Positions 1-7,983 are shown, counted from the first letter of the stretch. The stretch: 22,025 bases of DNA from Myxococcales bacterium UBA5297 (GCA_002408385.1 DHSB01000156.1:107935-129959); one strand, 5' to 3'. The notes: a model not told the origin generated them from the sequence alone. Program-made: numbers and translations.

Positions 1-230
1 TTCGCGGGCGCGAGGATCAGCCGCAGGAACGCGCCTGGGGATTTCGCAGACGCGAGGATCAGCCGTAGGAACGCGCCTGAGGATTTCCCAGACGCGAGGA
101 TCAGCCGTAGGAACGCGCCTGAGGATTAGCCAGAGGCGAGGATCAGTCGGTTGAATGACACTTGGATTCTCCCAGGCGCGTCGATCAGCCGTAGCAACGA
201 GGCGCGAACCCTCCCAGGCGGATCAATCCG
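1..230. repeat. 42-bp imperfect tandem repeat array, open at left edge
   Basis: The core CGAGGATCAG recurs at 11, 53, 95 and 137 and as a diverged form at 179, an exact 42-bp period. A further degenerate copy near 221 is shifted by 4 bp. Between the cores, GGAACGCGCCTG and GGATTT are also repeated. Copies decay from left to right, so the array edge is here and more copies probably lie upstream. Because 42 is a multiple of three, both strands can be read as a 14-residue repeat. The plus frame is open from 1 to a TAG at 127-129. The minus frame is open from about 228 to the left edge and gives a TADPRVWEILRRVP-like repeat. No start codon with a ribosome binding site is seen, so I treat it as non-coding. 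Confidence 0.85.
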
Positions 231-336
231 CGGTGCGAACGGAGACGATCGTCTTCCGGCGAAGCGTCCGCATCCCTGCGCGAGCCGGCCTCGACTCCTT
301 CAGAGCCTTCGTTCCACGAGACGACAGCCGCTCGTC

Positions 337-352
337 GCCGCGCTTGCGCGGC
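337..352. promoter_or_regulatory. perfect inverted repeat upstream of chemoreceptor promoter
   Basis: GCCGCGC at 337-343 and GCGCGGC at 346-352 form a perfect 7-bp inverted repeat around TT. It lies about 40 bp upstream of the -10 box at 393. It could be an operator, or a hairpin ending transcription from the left. No T-tract follows it. The rest of 231-443 holds no gene that I can support. Confidence 0.35.
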
Positions 353-392
353 AAGCCCTGCGGCAACTTCGCTCCCGGCCCGGTCCGCCCCC

Positions 393-405
393 TATAATTG
401 TCGCC
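393..405 (+). promoter_or_regulatory. -10 promoter element for the chemoreceptor gene
   Basis: A perfect TATAAT at 393-398 stands out in this GC-rich sequence and is followed by TGTCGCC. No convincing -35 hexamer lies 16-18 bp upstream. The predicted transcript would start near 405 and give a leader of about 40 nt before ATG 444. Confidence 0.6.
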
Positions 406-443
406 TTTGAGTCGAAAGGAGAGAGCCAGGCGGAGTGCCGGGG

Positions 444-2954
444 ATGCCCCGCGCGCCGGCCGGGCGCCCGGTCATGAACAGCGACGCCCCCGTCAATTCG
501 AGCTGGCCCGTCGTGCGGCTCCTCCTGCGGCTCACGGTCGCCCTGAGCCTCGTCGGCTTCGCCTTTGTCGGCTACGTGTGGCTCATCTACCCGCTGTCGC
601 CCGAGGAGCGCGCCGGCCTGCTGCGCGCCGTCGCCTTCACCCTGGTCCTGGGCGGCGCCGCGGTGTTGGCCTTCACCTGGGGCTATCTGCGGCCGCTGCG
701 CGACGCGCTGGACGCGCTGTCGGCAGGCCGCCCGCCACCCGAGCGCCTGGCGCTCCGCGCCGGTGCGCGGGCGGGCTCGCTCCCGTTGCTCGGCGCCCTC
801 CTCATCTCGCTCTTCTGGCTGCTCGGCGGCCTGTCGCTTCGCCCGACGCTCGAACGCGCGGGCATCACCAGCGACGCGGCGACCGCGGGACTCGTCGCCG
901 GCCTGTGCACCGGGCTCATCTCCTCGCTGCTCTACTACTACCAGGCGATAAGCGACCTCTTCTCGCTGCGCCTGCGGCTGCCGGCCGGACCCTCCTCGTC
1001 GCACGGCGCGCCCATCCGCATGCGCGTGCTCATCACCAGCGTCGCCGTGCTGCTCGTCGGCGTCGCGATGGTCGGGGTGAGCGGCTACCTCAACCACCAG
1101 ACCGCGCTCGAGCGGGCCGAGACCGAGGCCTGCAGTCGCGCGCTGCAGGGCCTGGTCGAGCTCGACGCGCCCGCCACCTCCATCGTGCAGGCCGCCTCCA
1201 AGGCCTGCGGCGGGCCGGCCGCGCTGGCGATGGGCGAGCGGGTGCTCGTGCCCTGGGAGCTCGAGGACCCGACGCGGATGCGGGTCGGCCCCGGGCCCAA
1301 GGGCACGCTGCTGCGCACCCCGCTGCTCAACGGGGCGAACCTCTACGTGCTGGTCGGCCGCTCGCACCGCGAGCAGGCCGACTTCGGGTTCGCCGGCCAG
1401 ATGTTCCTCTTCGCGCTCATCGCCCTGGTGCTCGCGGTCAGCGTGGCGCTGGTCGCCTCGCGCGCGATAACCGCCCCGGTGCGCGGGGTGGCCGAAGGCG
1501 CCGAGGCGGTCGCCCGCGGGGATCTGACCCGCGAGGTCCCGGTGCTCAGCGCCGACGAGATCGGCTCGCTCGCCCGCTCGTTCCAGACGATGAGCGGCGG
1601 GCTGCGGCGCACCGTGGGCAACATCTCGCGGGCCGCCGGGGCGCTCAGCGAGCAGGTCTCGCTGGTCGCCGGCGCCGGCCTGCGGGTGCGCCGCGGCATG
1701 GAGGCGCGGCGCGAAGGGGTCGGGGTGATCGCCGGCGAGATGAACGACATGGACCGTTCGGTCGTCGCCGTCGGTCGCGAGGTCTCCGGGCTGTCGGAGT
1801 ACGTGGCGAGCACCGGCGCGGCGCTCGCGCAGTTCTCGGCGGCGCTCGACGAGGTGCGCCGCCACGGCGGGGAGCTCGAGCGGGCGGTGCGAGACGCGCG
1901 CGTCGAGCTCAAGGCCCTGCTCGCCGCCGCCGAGGCGACCCGCGGCGAGATCGGGGCTTTCGGCGAGGCGGCCCGCTCGACCCTGACGACCGCGGGCAAG
2001 TCGCGCCAGACGCTGCAGGTGCTCACCGAGACGGCGCTCGAGATCGAGCGCGTCGGCGATCTGCTGGCCGAGGAGACCGAGGAGGGCGCGCGGGTGGTCG
2101 ACGAGGGGGTGCGCGGGGTCGAGGCCATCCGCGGCGTGGTCGCCGAGGCGCGCCTGAGGGTCGCCGCGCTCGGCAAGCGCAGCGCCGACATCACCACGGT
2201 CATCGACTTCATCGCCGATGTCGCCGGGCGCACCAACCTGCTGTCGCTCAACGCGGCGATCATCGCGGCGCAGGCCGGCGAGCAGGGCAAGGCCTTCGGG
2301 GTCGTCGCCGATCAGATCCGCGAGCTCTCCGCGCAGATAGGCAGCTCGACCAAGCGCATCGCCGACAACATCGCCGGCGTGGGGGTCGAGGTGGACCTGA
2401 CGCGGGCGCTCATCGAGCAGAGCGACGAGCTGGCCGCGGTCGGCGTCGACCGGGCCCGGGAGGGCGGCCTGGCGCTCAGGCGCATCGCCGAGAGCACGCG
2501 CCAAGCGCGCAGCGTGGCCTCGGCGATCTCGCCGGCGGTCGAGGCGCACGCGGTGACCACCGCGCAGATCGAGCAGCTCGCTGGCCGGGTGGTGGAGATG
2601 GCCCAAGGCTTCATGGGGGCCGATCTGCTCGGGCGCGGCGGGCAGTCCATCGAGGCGCTCGCGCAGAGCCTGACGCCGCTGACCGAGCGGATAGGGCGCG
2701 CGCTCGAGGAGCAGAGCACGGTCAGCCATCGCCAGGTCGAGAGCATCGAGGAGATCAACCGGATGATCTCGCGGATCAACCGCACCATCGCCGAGCACGG
2801 CGAGGGGACCGCGCGCGCGCTCGAGAACCTGAGCGAGCTGGTCGCGCTGACCGACGAGGACAGCCGCGCGGCCGACGAGCTGGCCGAGGCGGCCCACACG
2901 CTGACCGAGCACGCGGCGGCGCTGCGCGATGGGCTCGGGCAGTTCCGGCTCTGA
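444..2954 (+). CDS. methyl-accepting chemotaxis protein with six predicted TM segments
   Basis: This 836-residue protein is a transmembrane chemoreceptor that would control CheA through CheW. Four hydrophobic segments lie in roughly the first 170 residues, before a fifth near residues 190-215. A periplasmic loop of about 95 residues follows, with two cysteines (C230 and C255) that could form a disulfide. A sixth segment near residues 315-338 leads into a HAMP domain (about 341-395). The rest is a long alpha-helical coiled coil. Near residues 590-625 it contains the signalling hairpin tip, with NLLSLNAAI, AGEQGKAFGVVA and a following IREL. ATG 444 is preferred because GGAG lies 8 nt upstream (432-435). 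GTG 435 is an alternative, and ATG 474 has no ribosome binding site. The receptor family is certain; the ligand is unknown. The gene stands alone, about 14 kb from the che genes. Confidence 0.93.
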   Translation: MPRAPAGRPVMNSDAPVNSSWPVVRLLLRLTVALSLVGFAFVGYVWLIYPLSPEERAGLLRAVAFTLVLGGAAVLAFTWGYLRPLRDALDALSAGRPPPERLALRAGARAGSLPLLGALLISLFWLLGGLSLRPTLERAGITSDAATAGLVAGLCTGLISSLLYYYQAISDLFSLRLRLPAGPSSSHGAPIRMRVLITSVAVLLVGVAMVGVSGYLNHQTALERAETEACSRALQGLVELDAPATSIVQAASKACGGPAALAMGERVLVPWELEDPTRMRVGPGPKGTLLRTPLLNGANLYVLVGRSHREQADFGFAGQMFLFALIALVLAVSVALVASRAITAPVRGVAEGAEAVARGDLTREVPVLSADEIGSLARSFQTMSGGLRRTVGNISRAAGALSEQVSLVAGAGLRVRRGMEARREGVGVIAGEMNDMDRSVVAVGREVSGLSEYVASTGAALAQFSAALDEVRRHGGELERAVRDARVELKALLAAAEATRGEIGAFGEAARSTLTTAGKSRQTLQVLTETALEIERVGDLLAEETEEGARVVDEGVRGVEAIRGVVAEARLRVAALGKRSADITTVIDFIADVAGRTNLLSLNAAIIAAQAGEQGKAFGVVADQIRELSAQIGSSTKRIADNIAGVGVEVDLTRALIEQSDELAAVGVDRAREGGLALRRIAESTRQARSVASAISPAVEAHAVTTAQIEQLAGRVVEMAQGFMGADLLGRGGQSIEALAQSLTPLTERIGRALEEQSTVSHRQVESIEEINRMISRINRTIAEHGEGTARALENLSELVALTDEDSRAADELAEAAHTLTEHAAALRDGLGQFRL

Positions 2955-3087
2955 GCGAGGGCGGAGCTTGTCGCCGCGCGCCGGCTGGGAGCAGGGGGCG
3001 CCGGCGTCTCGCTGGCACACGCCCAAAACTCTTCGGGCGGCCCTGCGCGTCCCTGTTCGATTCGCGCGGGGGGCGATCGCCGAAAGG

Positions 3088-3191
3088 AGGGCGGAGCTGC
3101 GGCTCTCGCCGCCCGGCTTCTCGACGGGGCTGCAGCCGCTTCGACCACCGGCACGCAGGGCGGAGCTGCGGCTCTCGCCGCCCGGCTTCTC
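3088..3191. repeat. 35-bp direct repeat, two exact copies
   Basis: The segment 3088-3122 is repeated exactly at 3157-3191, a spacing of 69 bp. Both begin AGGGCGGAGCTGCGG and end CCCGGCTTCTC. Each copy can fold, pairing GGCG/GAGC with GCTC/CGCC around TGCG. A diverged copy begins near 2956. Confidence 0.9.
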
Positions 3192-3322
3192 CCCCTCCAG
3201 TCTTCCCTCGGAGCGCCGCCGCGGCCACCGAGGCTGCGCCTGCCCGCTGTCTGGGCCCACGTCCTGTCGGCCTCACGGGCTCCCGCAACGCGGCCTTATC
3301 GTTGGGACACAAGGCACCTTCC

Positions 3323-3345
3323 GGGCTCGATGGCCCTTTTTTTTT
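3323..3345 (+). terminator. candidate intrinsic terminator with T9 tract
   Basis: GGGC at 3323-3326 pairs with GCCC at 3333-3336, with an additional possible T-G pair inside, and nine Ts follow at 3337-3345. The stem is short, but the T-run is unique in the window. It would end read-through from the chemoreceptor gene just before the next promoter. Confidence 0.5.
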
Positions 3346-3353
3346 CTCGCGGG

Positions 3354-3389
3354 TTTACAGGCAAATGAAAAGCCGCTATGCAGCCGCCT
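3354..3389 (+). promoter_or_regulatory. sigma-70-like promoter for the TPR-like gene
   Basis: TTTACA at 3354-3359, a 17-bp spacer, then TATGCA at 3377-3382 followed by GCCGCC. The start of transcription is predicted near 3389, about 20 nt before GTG 3408. This is the best two-box promoter in the window. Confidence 0.65.
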
Positions 3390-3407
3390 TGATTGACAGA
3401 GGAAGCT

Positions 3408-3950
3408 GTGAGCGAACCGAATAAGGCCCAAGTCATAAAGATCCTGCATCGCGGTACGGAGTTTCGCTGGACCCCGCAGGCAGGGTTCATCACCCCCAGC
3501 GGCATGTCCGCCCCCACCGCGTTGCGTCCCCTGCTCGAGGCCTTGCTCGAGCCCGTACTGGCCGCCGAAGACGATTCGATCACGGACAAGGCGGAGCTGA
3601 CCGAACGGGCGGGCCAGGCGAGGCGCCAGAGGCAGTACACGCGGGCCGAGAAGCTGGCCCGCAAGGTGCTGCTGGCCGACGCGAAGTACGCCGCCGCGGG
3701 CGCGGTGTTCGCCGGAGTGCTGCGCGATCGCAACCGACCCGAAGCCGCGCTGTCCATCTGCGACAAGTTCCCGAGGGACGAGTGCGCCGACCTCGAGGTC
3801 GAGCGGGCGGGCGCTGCGGCCGACCTGCACCGCTGGCCCGATGCGCTCAAGGCCGCCCAGACGGCGCTCGCGCTGCTGGCGCGCGAGGGCCGCGACTCGA
3901 AGGAGCTGTCGAGGCTCGTCGAGCTGATCGAGGCCAAGAAGGCCGACTGA
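3408..3950 (+). CDS. hypothetical protein with TPR-like helical repeats
   Basis: A 180-residue protein that I do not recognise. Residues 1-55 form a small N-terminal region with an aromatic stretch (GTEFRWTPQAGF). Residues 65-160 are alpha-helical, with spacing and small-residue pattern like tetratricopeptide repeats (AGQARRQRQYTRAEKLARKVL, then AAGAVFAGVLRDRNRPEAAL, then AAADLHRWPDALKAAQTAL). That suggests a protein-binding adaptor. It has no signal peptide or TM segment, so it is probably cytoplasmic. GTG 3408 is chosen because AGAGG lies 5 nt upstream; TTG 3393 is in frame but lacks a site. A good promoter sits just upstream. The gene is monocistronic, and its right-hand neighbour is convergent. 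Confidence 0.75.
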   Translation: MSEPNKAQVIKILHRGTEFRWTPQAGFITPSGMSAPTALRPLLEALLEPVLAAEDDSITDKAELTERAGQARRQRQYTRAEKLARKVLLADAKYAAAGAVFAGVLRDRNRPEAALSICDKFPRDECADLEVERAGAAADLHRWPDALKAAQTALALLAREGRDSKELSRLVELIEAKKAD

Positions 3951-3999
3951 AGGTCCGTCGAGAGAGCCTTCTTCGACCGGTTCCGCTCGCCCTGAGCCT

Positions 4000-4028
4000 C
4001 GCTCCCGACGCGTAGAGCGGCGGGAGCG
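4000..4028. terminator. hairpin between convergent genes
   Basis: GCTCCCG at 4001-4007 and CGGGAGC at 4021-4027 pair perfectly, extended by C4000-G4028, with a 13-nt loop. It lies 50 bp past the TPR-like gene. No T-tract follows, so it may be a REP-like element rather than a true terminator. Confidence 0.35.
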
Positions 4029-4293
4029 GAGTCGAAGGGCCCCCTCGACTTCGGCCTAGCTCGGCCTACGCCCGGGCTGACCGAGGGCGGGCCCGTCGAC
4101 AGCCCCTGGCAGCTCGAGGTCACAGCCGGGCAAGGGCCCGGTGCAGAGTCCGGAGTGACCGGGCGGGCGGCTCAGGCTCTCGATCTCCGGACACGGTCCT
4201 TCGACTTCGGCCTCCTGAGCTGCCAACGACCGGCCTCTCGTGCCGGTCGCCGGGAGTCCTCGAATCGGCCGCGCCATTGCCCGATTCGTCGAC

Positions 4294-4341
4294 GGGCGCA
4301 TTGCGATGCGCCCCCTGCGACCGATCGCTTGGGTTCCGGGC
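4294..4341. repeat. REP-like hairpin plus conserved tail, copy 1
   Basis: GGGCGCAT (4294-4301), loop TGCG and ATGCGCCC (4306-4313) form a perfect 8-bp hairpin. A 27-bp tail (4315-4341, containing CGATCGCTTGGGTTCC) is identical to that of the copy at 10337-10391. Confidence 0.8.
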
Positions 4342-4404
4342 TGACCGGCCTTCGGGCGAAGGACTCTTCGACACCTCTTCAGCCCTCGGCGCCGTTGCTC
4401 CCGC

Positions 4405-4980
4405 TTACTTCCCGCGGCCCTTCTCAGCCCTTCGGTGCCCGTAGAAGAGCATCGCCTCGCGGCCCGCCCGCGCGAGCGCGCGATTGTTCAGCCACGCGGT
4501 CAGCGGCGAGGCGATCACCGGCACTGCGCGCCCGAGCCGCGGCAGTCCGCCGCGCTGCAGCAGGGTCATCGCGAGCTTGCCGAAGACCCGCGGGCTCGCG
4601 CGCACCAGCGGGCCGGCGCCGTTGGCGTACCCGAGCACATCGAGCAGCTCCTGCTGCGCTCGGGCCGACTTGAGGTTCGCCTTGTGGAGCACGGCGATGT
4701 CCACGATGAGCGAGAGCTGCAGGTAGGCGACCAGGACGAGATCGAGCGGCACCGAGAAGAGCCCGAACAGCCCGCTGACCGCGCCCGAGGTGCTGGCGAT
4801 AGCCTTCTTCGAGTCGGTCAGGCGTTGGGCGAGCTCCTTGGGCTTGGCCGACGGATAGGTGCGCTGGAGCTCGGCGATGCGCTCGCGCGCGCGGCCGATC
4901 TCGGCGATGACGAGGTGCGAGAAGCGCTGGTTGGCGATCTTCTTGAGCTGGCTCGGGCCAAGCGACGAGAAGCTGGGCAC
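4405..4980 (-). CDS. EcsC-like membrane-associated protein
   Basis: This 191-residue protein resembles the EcsC family, whose members often occur beside transporters or signalling proteins and whose biochemical role is unclear. Residues 62-98 form a small-residue-rich hydrophobic region (SGAVSGLFGLFSVPLDLVL, then LIVDIAVL) that probably packs into a membrane. The LGYANG segment near 116-121 fits the EcsC pattern. The N-terminus is basic and helical. The start is GTG at 4980, with GGGGAGG a few bases upstream. The PilZ gene ends 19 nt before it on the same strand, so the two are probably co-transcribed, and this protein may be the output of the PilZ sensor. The family call rests on motif memory only. 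Confidence 0.6.
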   Translation of the reverse strand: MPSFSSLGPSQLKKIANQRFSHLVIAEIGRARERIAELQRTYPSAKPKELAQRLTDSKKAIASTSGAVSGLFGLFSVPLDLVLVAYLQLSLIVDIAVLHKANLKSARAQQELLDVLGYANGAGPLVRASPRVFGKLAMTLLQRGGLPRLGRAVPVIASPLTAWLNNRALARAGREAMLFYGHRRAEKGRGK

Positions 4981-4999
4981 GTCTACCTCCCCGGAGAGA

Positions 5000-5356
5000 T
5001 TACGGGCCGAGCGGCTCGTCGGTGTCTCGGCGATACCTGGCGGCGAACTGCTCGAGGCGCTGCTCGTCCTCGGCGGGGAGGTCCAAGAAGCGCATGCCCA
5101 TCCCGAAGCCCTTCTTGTCGGGGATGTTCACGATCTCGCCCTGGCACCGGATGGCCCGCTCGCCCGGCAGCAGCACGCGCAGAGAGGCCCGGGTGCCGAC
5201 CGCGTACGGGATGGCGCGCTCGAAGAAGGCGCCGTGGCCCGAGAGGTTGGCGGTCAGGTGGATGAGCATCTCGCTGCCGACGGTGACCTCGATGGGGATC
5301 TCGATCGGATAGCGCGGCGAGGAGCGACGCTCGCTGGAATTGCGCTCCATGGCCAT
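5000..5356 (-). CDS. single-domain PilZ protein, predicted c-di-GMP receptor
   Basis: This 118-residue protein is essentially one PilZ domain. Both c-di-GMP-binding motifs are intact: R11-x-x-x-R15 (RSSPR) and N37-x-S39-x-x-G42 (NLSGHG). It is therefore predicted to bind c-di-GMP and pass the signal to a partner. The rest follows the usual beta-barrel pattern, with a late GFGMGMRFLDL strand and a C-terminal helix. ATG 5356 is chosen because GAGGA lies 4 nt upstream. A longer reading to ATG 5446 adds 30 residues before the domain but has no ribosome binding site and would overlap the divergent helicase gene's upstream region. It heads a probable two-gene operon with the EcsC-like gene and is divergent from uvrD. 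Motility or envelope control is likely by family; the target is unknown. Confidence 0.88.
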   Translation of the reverse strand: MAMERNSSERRSSPRYPIEIPIEVTVGSEMLIHLTANLSGHGAFFERAIPYAVGTRASLRVLLPGERAIRCQGEIVNIPDKKGFGMGMRFLDLPAEDEQRLEQFAARYRRDTDEPLGP

Positions 5357-5519
5357 GGATTCCTCGAAGAAGCCCCCGTCGAAAGGCGCCTCCTTGCCTA
5401 GCACGCGGCCGAGAAGGGGGTCAACGCGGAGCCCAGGGAGAGACATGGATCGTCAGCGCCCCAATCCGGCGAGCCGCGCCGCACGCGCCGAAGCGCTTTC
5501 GGGACGCGAGGGGCTCGGT

Positions 5520-5531
5520 TATGTTGCCCGC
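5520..5531 (+). promoter_or_regulatory. -10 element directly before the uvrD GTG
   Basis: TATGTT at 5520-5525 is followed by GCCCGC and then GTG at 5532. This spacing puts the transcription start at or next to the start codon, the arrangement of leaderless genes. It could be chance, because the -35 region is poor. Confidence 0.4.
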
Positions 5532-7919
5532 GTGACTGAGGAGCCCACGGCACAAAGCGAAGCGGAGACCGACCCGCTGCTCGCGCCCCTGAACGAGCAC
5601 CAGCGCCAGGCCGTGAAGCACGGCGACGGGCCGCTGCTCGTGCTCGCCGGGGCCGGCAGCGGCAAGACCCGGGTCATCACCCACCGGGTCGCCTGGCTCG
5701 TCGAGCGCCGCGGCGTCGCCCCCTGGCACATCTTGGCGGTCACCTTCACCAACAAGGCGGCCGGCGAGATGCGCGAGCGGCTCGAGAGGCTGCTCGGCCC
5801 GGCGGGGGCCGAGGTCCAGGTGTCGACCTTCCACGCCGCCGGCGCGACCCTCCTGCGGCGCGAGGCCGAGCGGGTGGGGCTGACGCGCTCGTTCGTCATC
5901 TACGACGACAGCGACCAGCTACAGCTCATCCGCCGCGCGATGAAGGAGGAGGGCGTCTTTGAGGACATCAAGCCGAAGACGGTCCGCCAGCGCATCGACG
6001 ACGCGAAGAACCGGGCCTGGCTGCCCGAGGATCTCGCCGTCGGCACGCACGATCGGGTCGGGCAGGCGGTGCGGCGGGTCTACGCGCGCTACCAGCGGCT
6101 GTTGCGGGCCGCCAACGCGGTCGACTTCGGCGACCTGCTGCTCGAGCTCGTCCTGCTCTTCAAGCGCCACCCCGACGTCCTCGAGCGCTACCGGCGCCGC
6201 TTTGAGTACGTGCTGGTCGACGAGTTCCAGGACACCAACCCCGTGCAGTACGAGCTGCTCAAGCTGCTGTGTCCCAAGAGCCGGGCGAACCTGTGCGTCG
6301 TCGGCGACGACGACCAGTCGATCTACCGCTGGCGCGGGGCCGACCCCTCGAACATCCTCTCCTTCGAGCGCGACTTCCCCGGCGCCGAGACGGTCAAGCT
6401 CGAGCGCAACTACCGCTCGGACGCGGGGATCCTCGACGCGGCCTACGCGGTCATCTCCAAGAACGCCCGGCGCAAGGAGAAGCGCCTGTGGACCGACAGG
6501 CCCAAGGGCGAGCCGTTGCGCATCCTCTTCGCCCCCGACGAGCGCGCCGAGGCGCAGCTCGTCGCCGCGCAGGCCCGCGAGCTGGCCTCGCAGGGCGTGC
6601 CGTACTCGGAGATCGCGATCTTCTACCGGGTCAACGCGCAGTCGCGCGTCGTCGAGGAGGCGATGCGCCTGTCGGGCCTGCCGTACCGCGTGGTGCGCGG
6701 GCGCGCCTTCTACGAACGCGCCGAGATCAAGGACGCGGCCGCCTACCTGCGCCTGGCGGTCAACCCGCGCTCGGACGCCGACCTCGAGCGGGTGATCAAC
6801 ACCCCGGCGCGCGGCATCGGCGCGACGACGATCGAGCGGCTGCGCGGCTTCGCGCAGTCCGAGGAGCTGAGCCTCTACGAGGCGCTCGCGCACGCCGGCC
6901 ACGTCCCGGGCCTCAACGCCGGGGCGCAGCGGCGCCTGCGCGCCTTTCGCGACCTCGTGGACGCGCTCTCCTCCGAGGCCGCGGCGGCGGGCGAGGCCGG
7001 GACGGCGGTCGAACGGATCGTCGAGAAGAGCGGCCTGATCGCCGCGCTCGTGGCGGAACAGACCAAGGAGGCGGACGAGCGGACAGAGAACCTGCGCGAG
7101 TTCATCGGCGCGGCCTTCGAGTACGACCGGTTGCACGCGGCCGGCGAGCTGGTCGGCGCCGAGGGCAGCGAGGAAGGCCCGCTCAAGCTGGCGCAGACTC
7201 CGCTCGAGGCCTTCCTCGAGCAGATAAGCCTGGTCGGCGACGCCGACAGCGAGGACGACAGCGGGCGCGTCTCGCTGATGACGCTGCACGCGGCCAAGGG
7301 GCTTGAGTTCGACGCGGTCTTCATGACCGGCATGGAGGAGAGCGTCTTTCCGCACTCGCGGGCTTTAGGTGGCGAGTCCGGCGGCGTCGACCCCGAGGAG
7401 CTCGCCGAGGAGCGCCGCCTCTGCTACGTCGGCATCACCCGCGCGCGCAGGAGGCTCTGGTTCACGCTCGCGCAGCAGCGGGCCCTCTTCGGGAACCTGC
7501 AGCTCAACGACCCTTCGCGCTTTCTCGCCGACGTGCCGCGGGAGCTGTTCGACCTCGGCGCGCCGGCGGCCGCGGTCCAGGCGGAGAGGCACGAGCCGGG
7601 CGAGCTGTACGTCGAGCGCGAGGACGAGGTCGACTTGGGCGACGACGACGGGTTCGTGGTCACCGACGAGTTCGATCAGCGCCCGGAGTGGGAGCGCCGG
7701 CGCGAGCTGGAGCGCAAGGCGGAGAAGCCGCCAGAGCCTCTGCGGCGCCGGCCCGAGGTGGCGGTGCCGACGGTCGGCGCGCGGGTGCGTCACGAGCAGT
7801 TCGGCGACGGGCTGGTCGTCGGCAGCGCGGGCGGCGGCGGCCCGAACGCGAGCGTCCGAGTGCGCTTCCCCGGGCTCGGCGAGCGGAAGATCGTCGCGCG
7901 GTTCCTCAAGCCGCTGTAG
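5532..7919 (+). CDS. uvrD: UvrD/PcrA-type superfamily 1 DNA helicase
   Basis: This 795-residue ATP-dependent 3'-5' DNA helicase acts in nucleotide excision repair, mismatch repair and clearing of replication or transcription blocks. All SF1A motifs are visible: Q motif (LNEHQRQAV), Walker A GAGSGKT with K45, motif Ia FTNKAAGEM, motif II with D230-E231 (VDEFQDTN), motif III GDDDQSIYRWRGA, motif IV LERNYRS, motif V TLHAAKGLEFD and motif VI YVGITRARRRL. The C-terminal 50 residues (VGARVRHEQFGDGLVV to the end) match the Tudor-like tail of PcrA, which contacts RNA polymerase. Start choice is uncertain. GTG 5532 lies just before the conserved domain and directly behind a -10 element. ATG 5445 adds 29 residues and has AGGGAG upstream. 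The gene is divergent from the PilZ operon. Confidence 0.96.
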   Translation: MTEEPTAQSEAETDPLLAPLNEHQRQAVKHGDGPLLVLAGAGSGKTRVITHRVAWLVERRGVAPWHILAVTFTNKAAGEMRERLERLLGPAGAEVQVSTFHAAGATLLRREAERVGLTRSFVIYDDSDQLQLIRRAMKEEGVFEDIKPKTVRQRIDDAKNRAWLPEDLAVGTHDRVGQAVRRVYARYQRLLRAANAVDFGDLLLELVLLFKRHPDVLERYRRRFEYVLVDEFQDTNPVQYELLKLLCPKSRANLCVVGDDDQSIYRWRGADPSNILSFERDFPGAETVKLERNYRSDAGILDAAYAVISKNARRKEKRLWTDRPKGEPLRILFAPDERAEAQLVAAQARELASQGVPYSEIAIFYRVNAQSRVVEEAMRLSGLPYRVVRGRAFYERAEIKDAAAYLRLAVNPRSDADLERVINTPARGIGATTIERLRGFAQSEELSLYEALAHAGHVPGLNAGAQRRLRAFRDLVDALSSEAAAAGEAGTAVERIVEKSGLIAALVAEQTKEADERTENLREFIGAAFEYDRLHAAGELVGAEGSEEGPLKLAQTPLEAFLEQISLVGDADSEDDSGRVSLMTLHAAKGLEFDAVFMTGMEESVFPHSRALGGESGGVDPEELAEERRLCYVGITRARRRLWFTLAQQRALFGNLQLNDPSRFLADVPRELFDLGAPAAAVQAERHEPGELYVEREDEVDLGDDDGFVVTDEFDQRPEWERRRELERKAEKPPEPLRRRPEVAVPTVGARVRHEQFGDGLVVGSAGGGGPNASVRVRFPGLGERKIVARFLKPL

Positions 7920-7983
7920 CGACCGGCGAGCGCCGAGAGGACAGGGTCGAGACGGGGGCGTGAAGGCGTGCGGTAGGCCGGAG

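Larger units (their letters stand above)
2955..3407. other. repeat-rich spacer between chemoreceptor and TPR-like gene
   Basis: This 453-bp spacer has no supported gene. It holds a 35-bp direct repeat with a third diverged copy just after the chemoreceptor stop codon (about 2956-2990), a hairpin followed by nine Ts (3323-3345), and a good promoter (3354-3382) for the next gene. Confidence 0.7.
3951..4404. other. spacer between convergent genes, built of repeat elements
   Basis: This 454-bp spacer has no supported gene. From left to right it holds a long-loop hairpin (4000-4028), a copy of the degenerate CGACTTCGGCCT element (about 4042-4090), a shorter copy (about 4196-4225), and the hairpin-plus-tail element (4294-4341). 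Confidence 0.7.

Noticed and set aside
1..230. CRISPR array
   Set aside because: The repeats are directly adjacent at 42 bp without unique spacers, and no cas gene is present.
300..3260. 986-codon open frame on the minus strand opposite the chemoreceptor
   Set aside because: It is a GC-bias shadow. The plus strand encodes a complete chemoreceptor with HAMP and signalling tip, whereas the minus product is low-complexity Arg/Gly/Ala-rich with no domain.
398..3424. 1008-codon plus-strand frame overlapping the chemoreceptor
   Set aside because: An alternative frame with Arg/Ala-rich sequence and no motifs; it runs through the downstream repeats.
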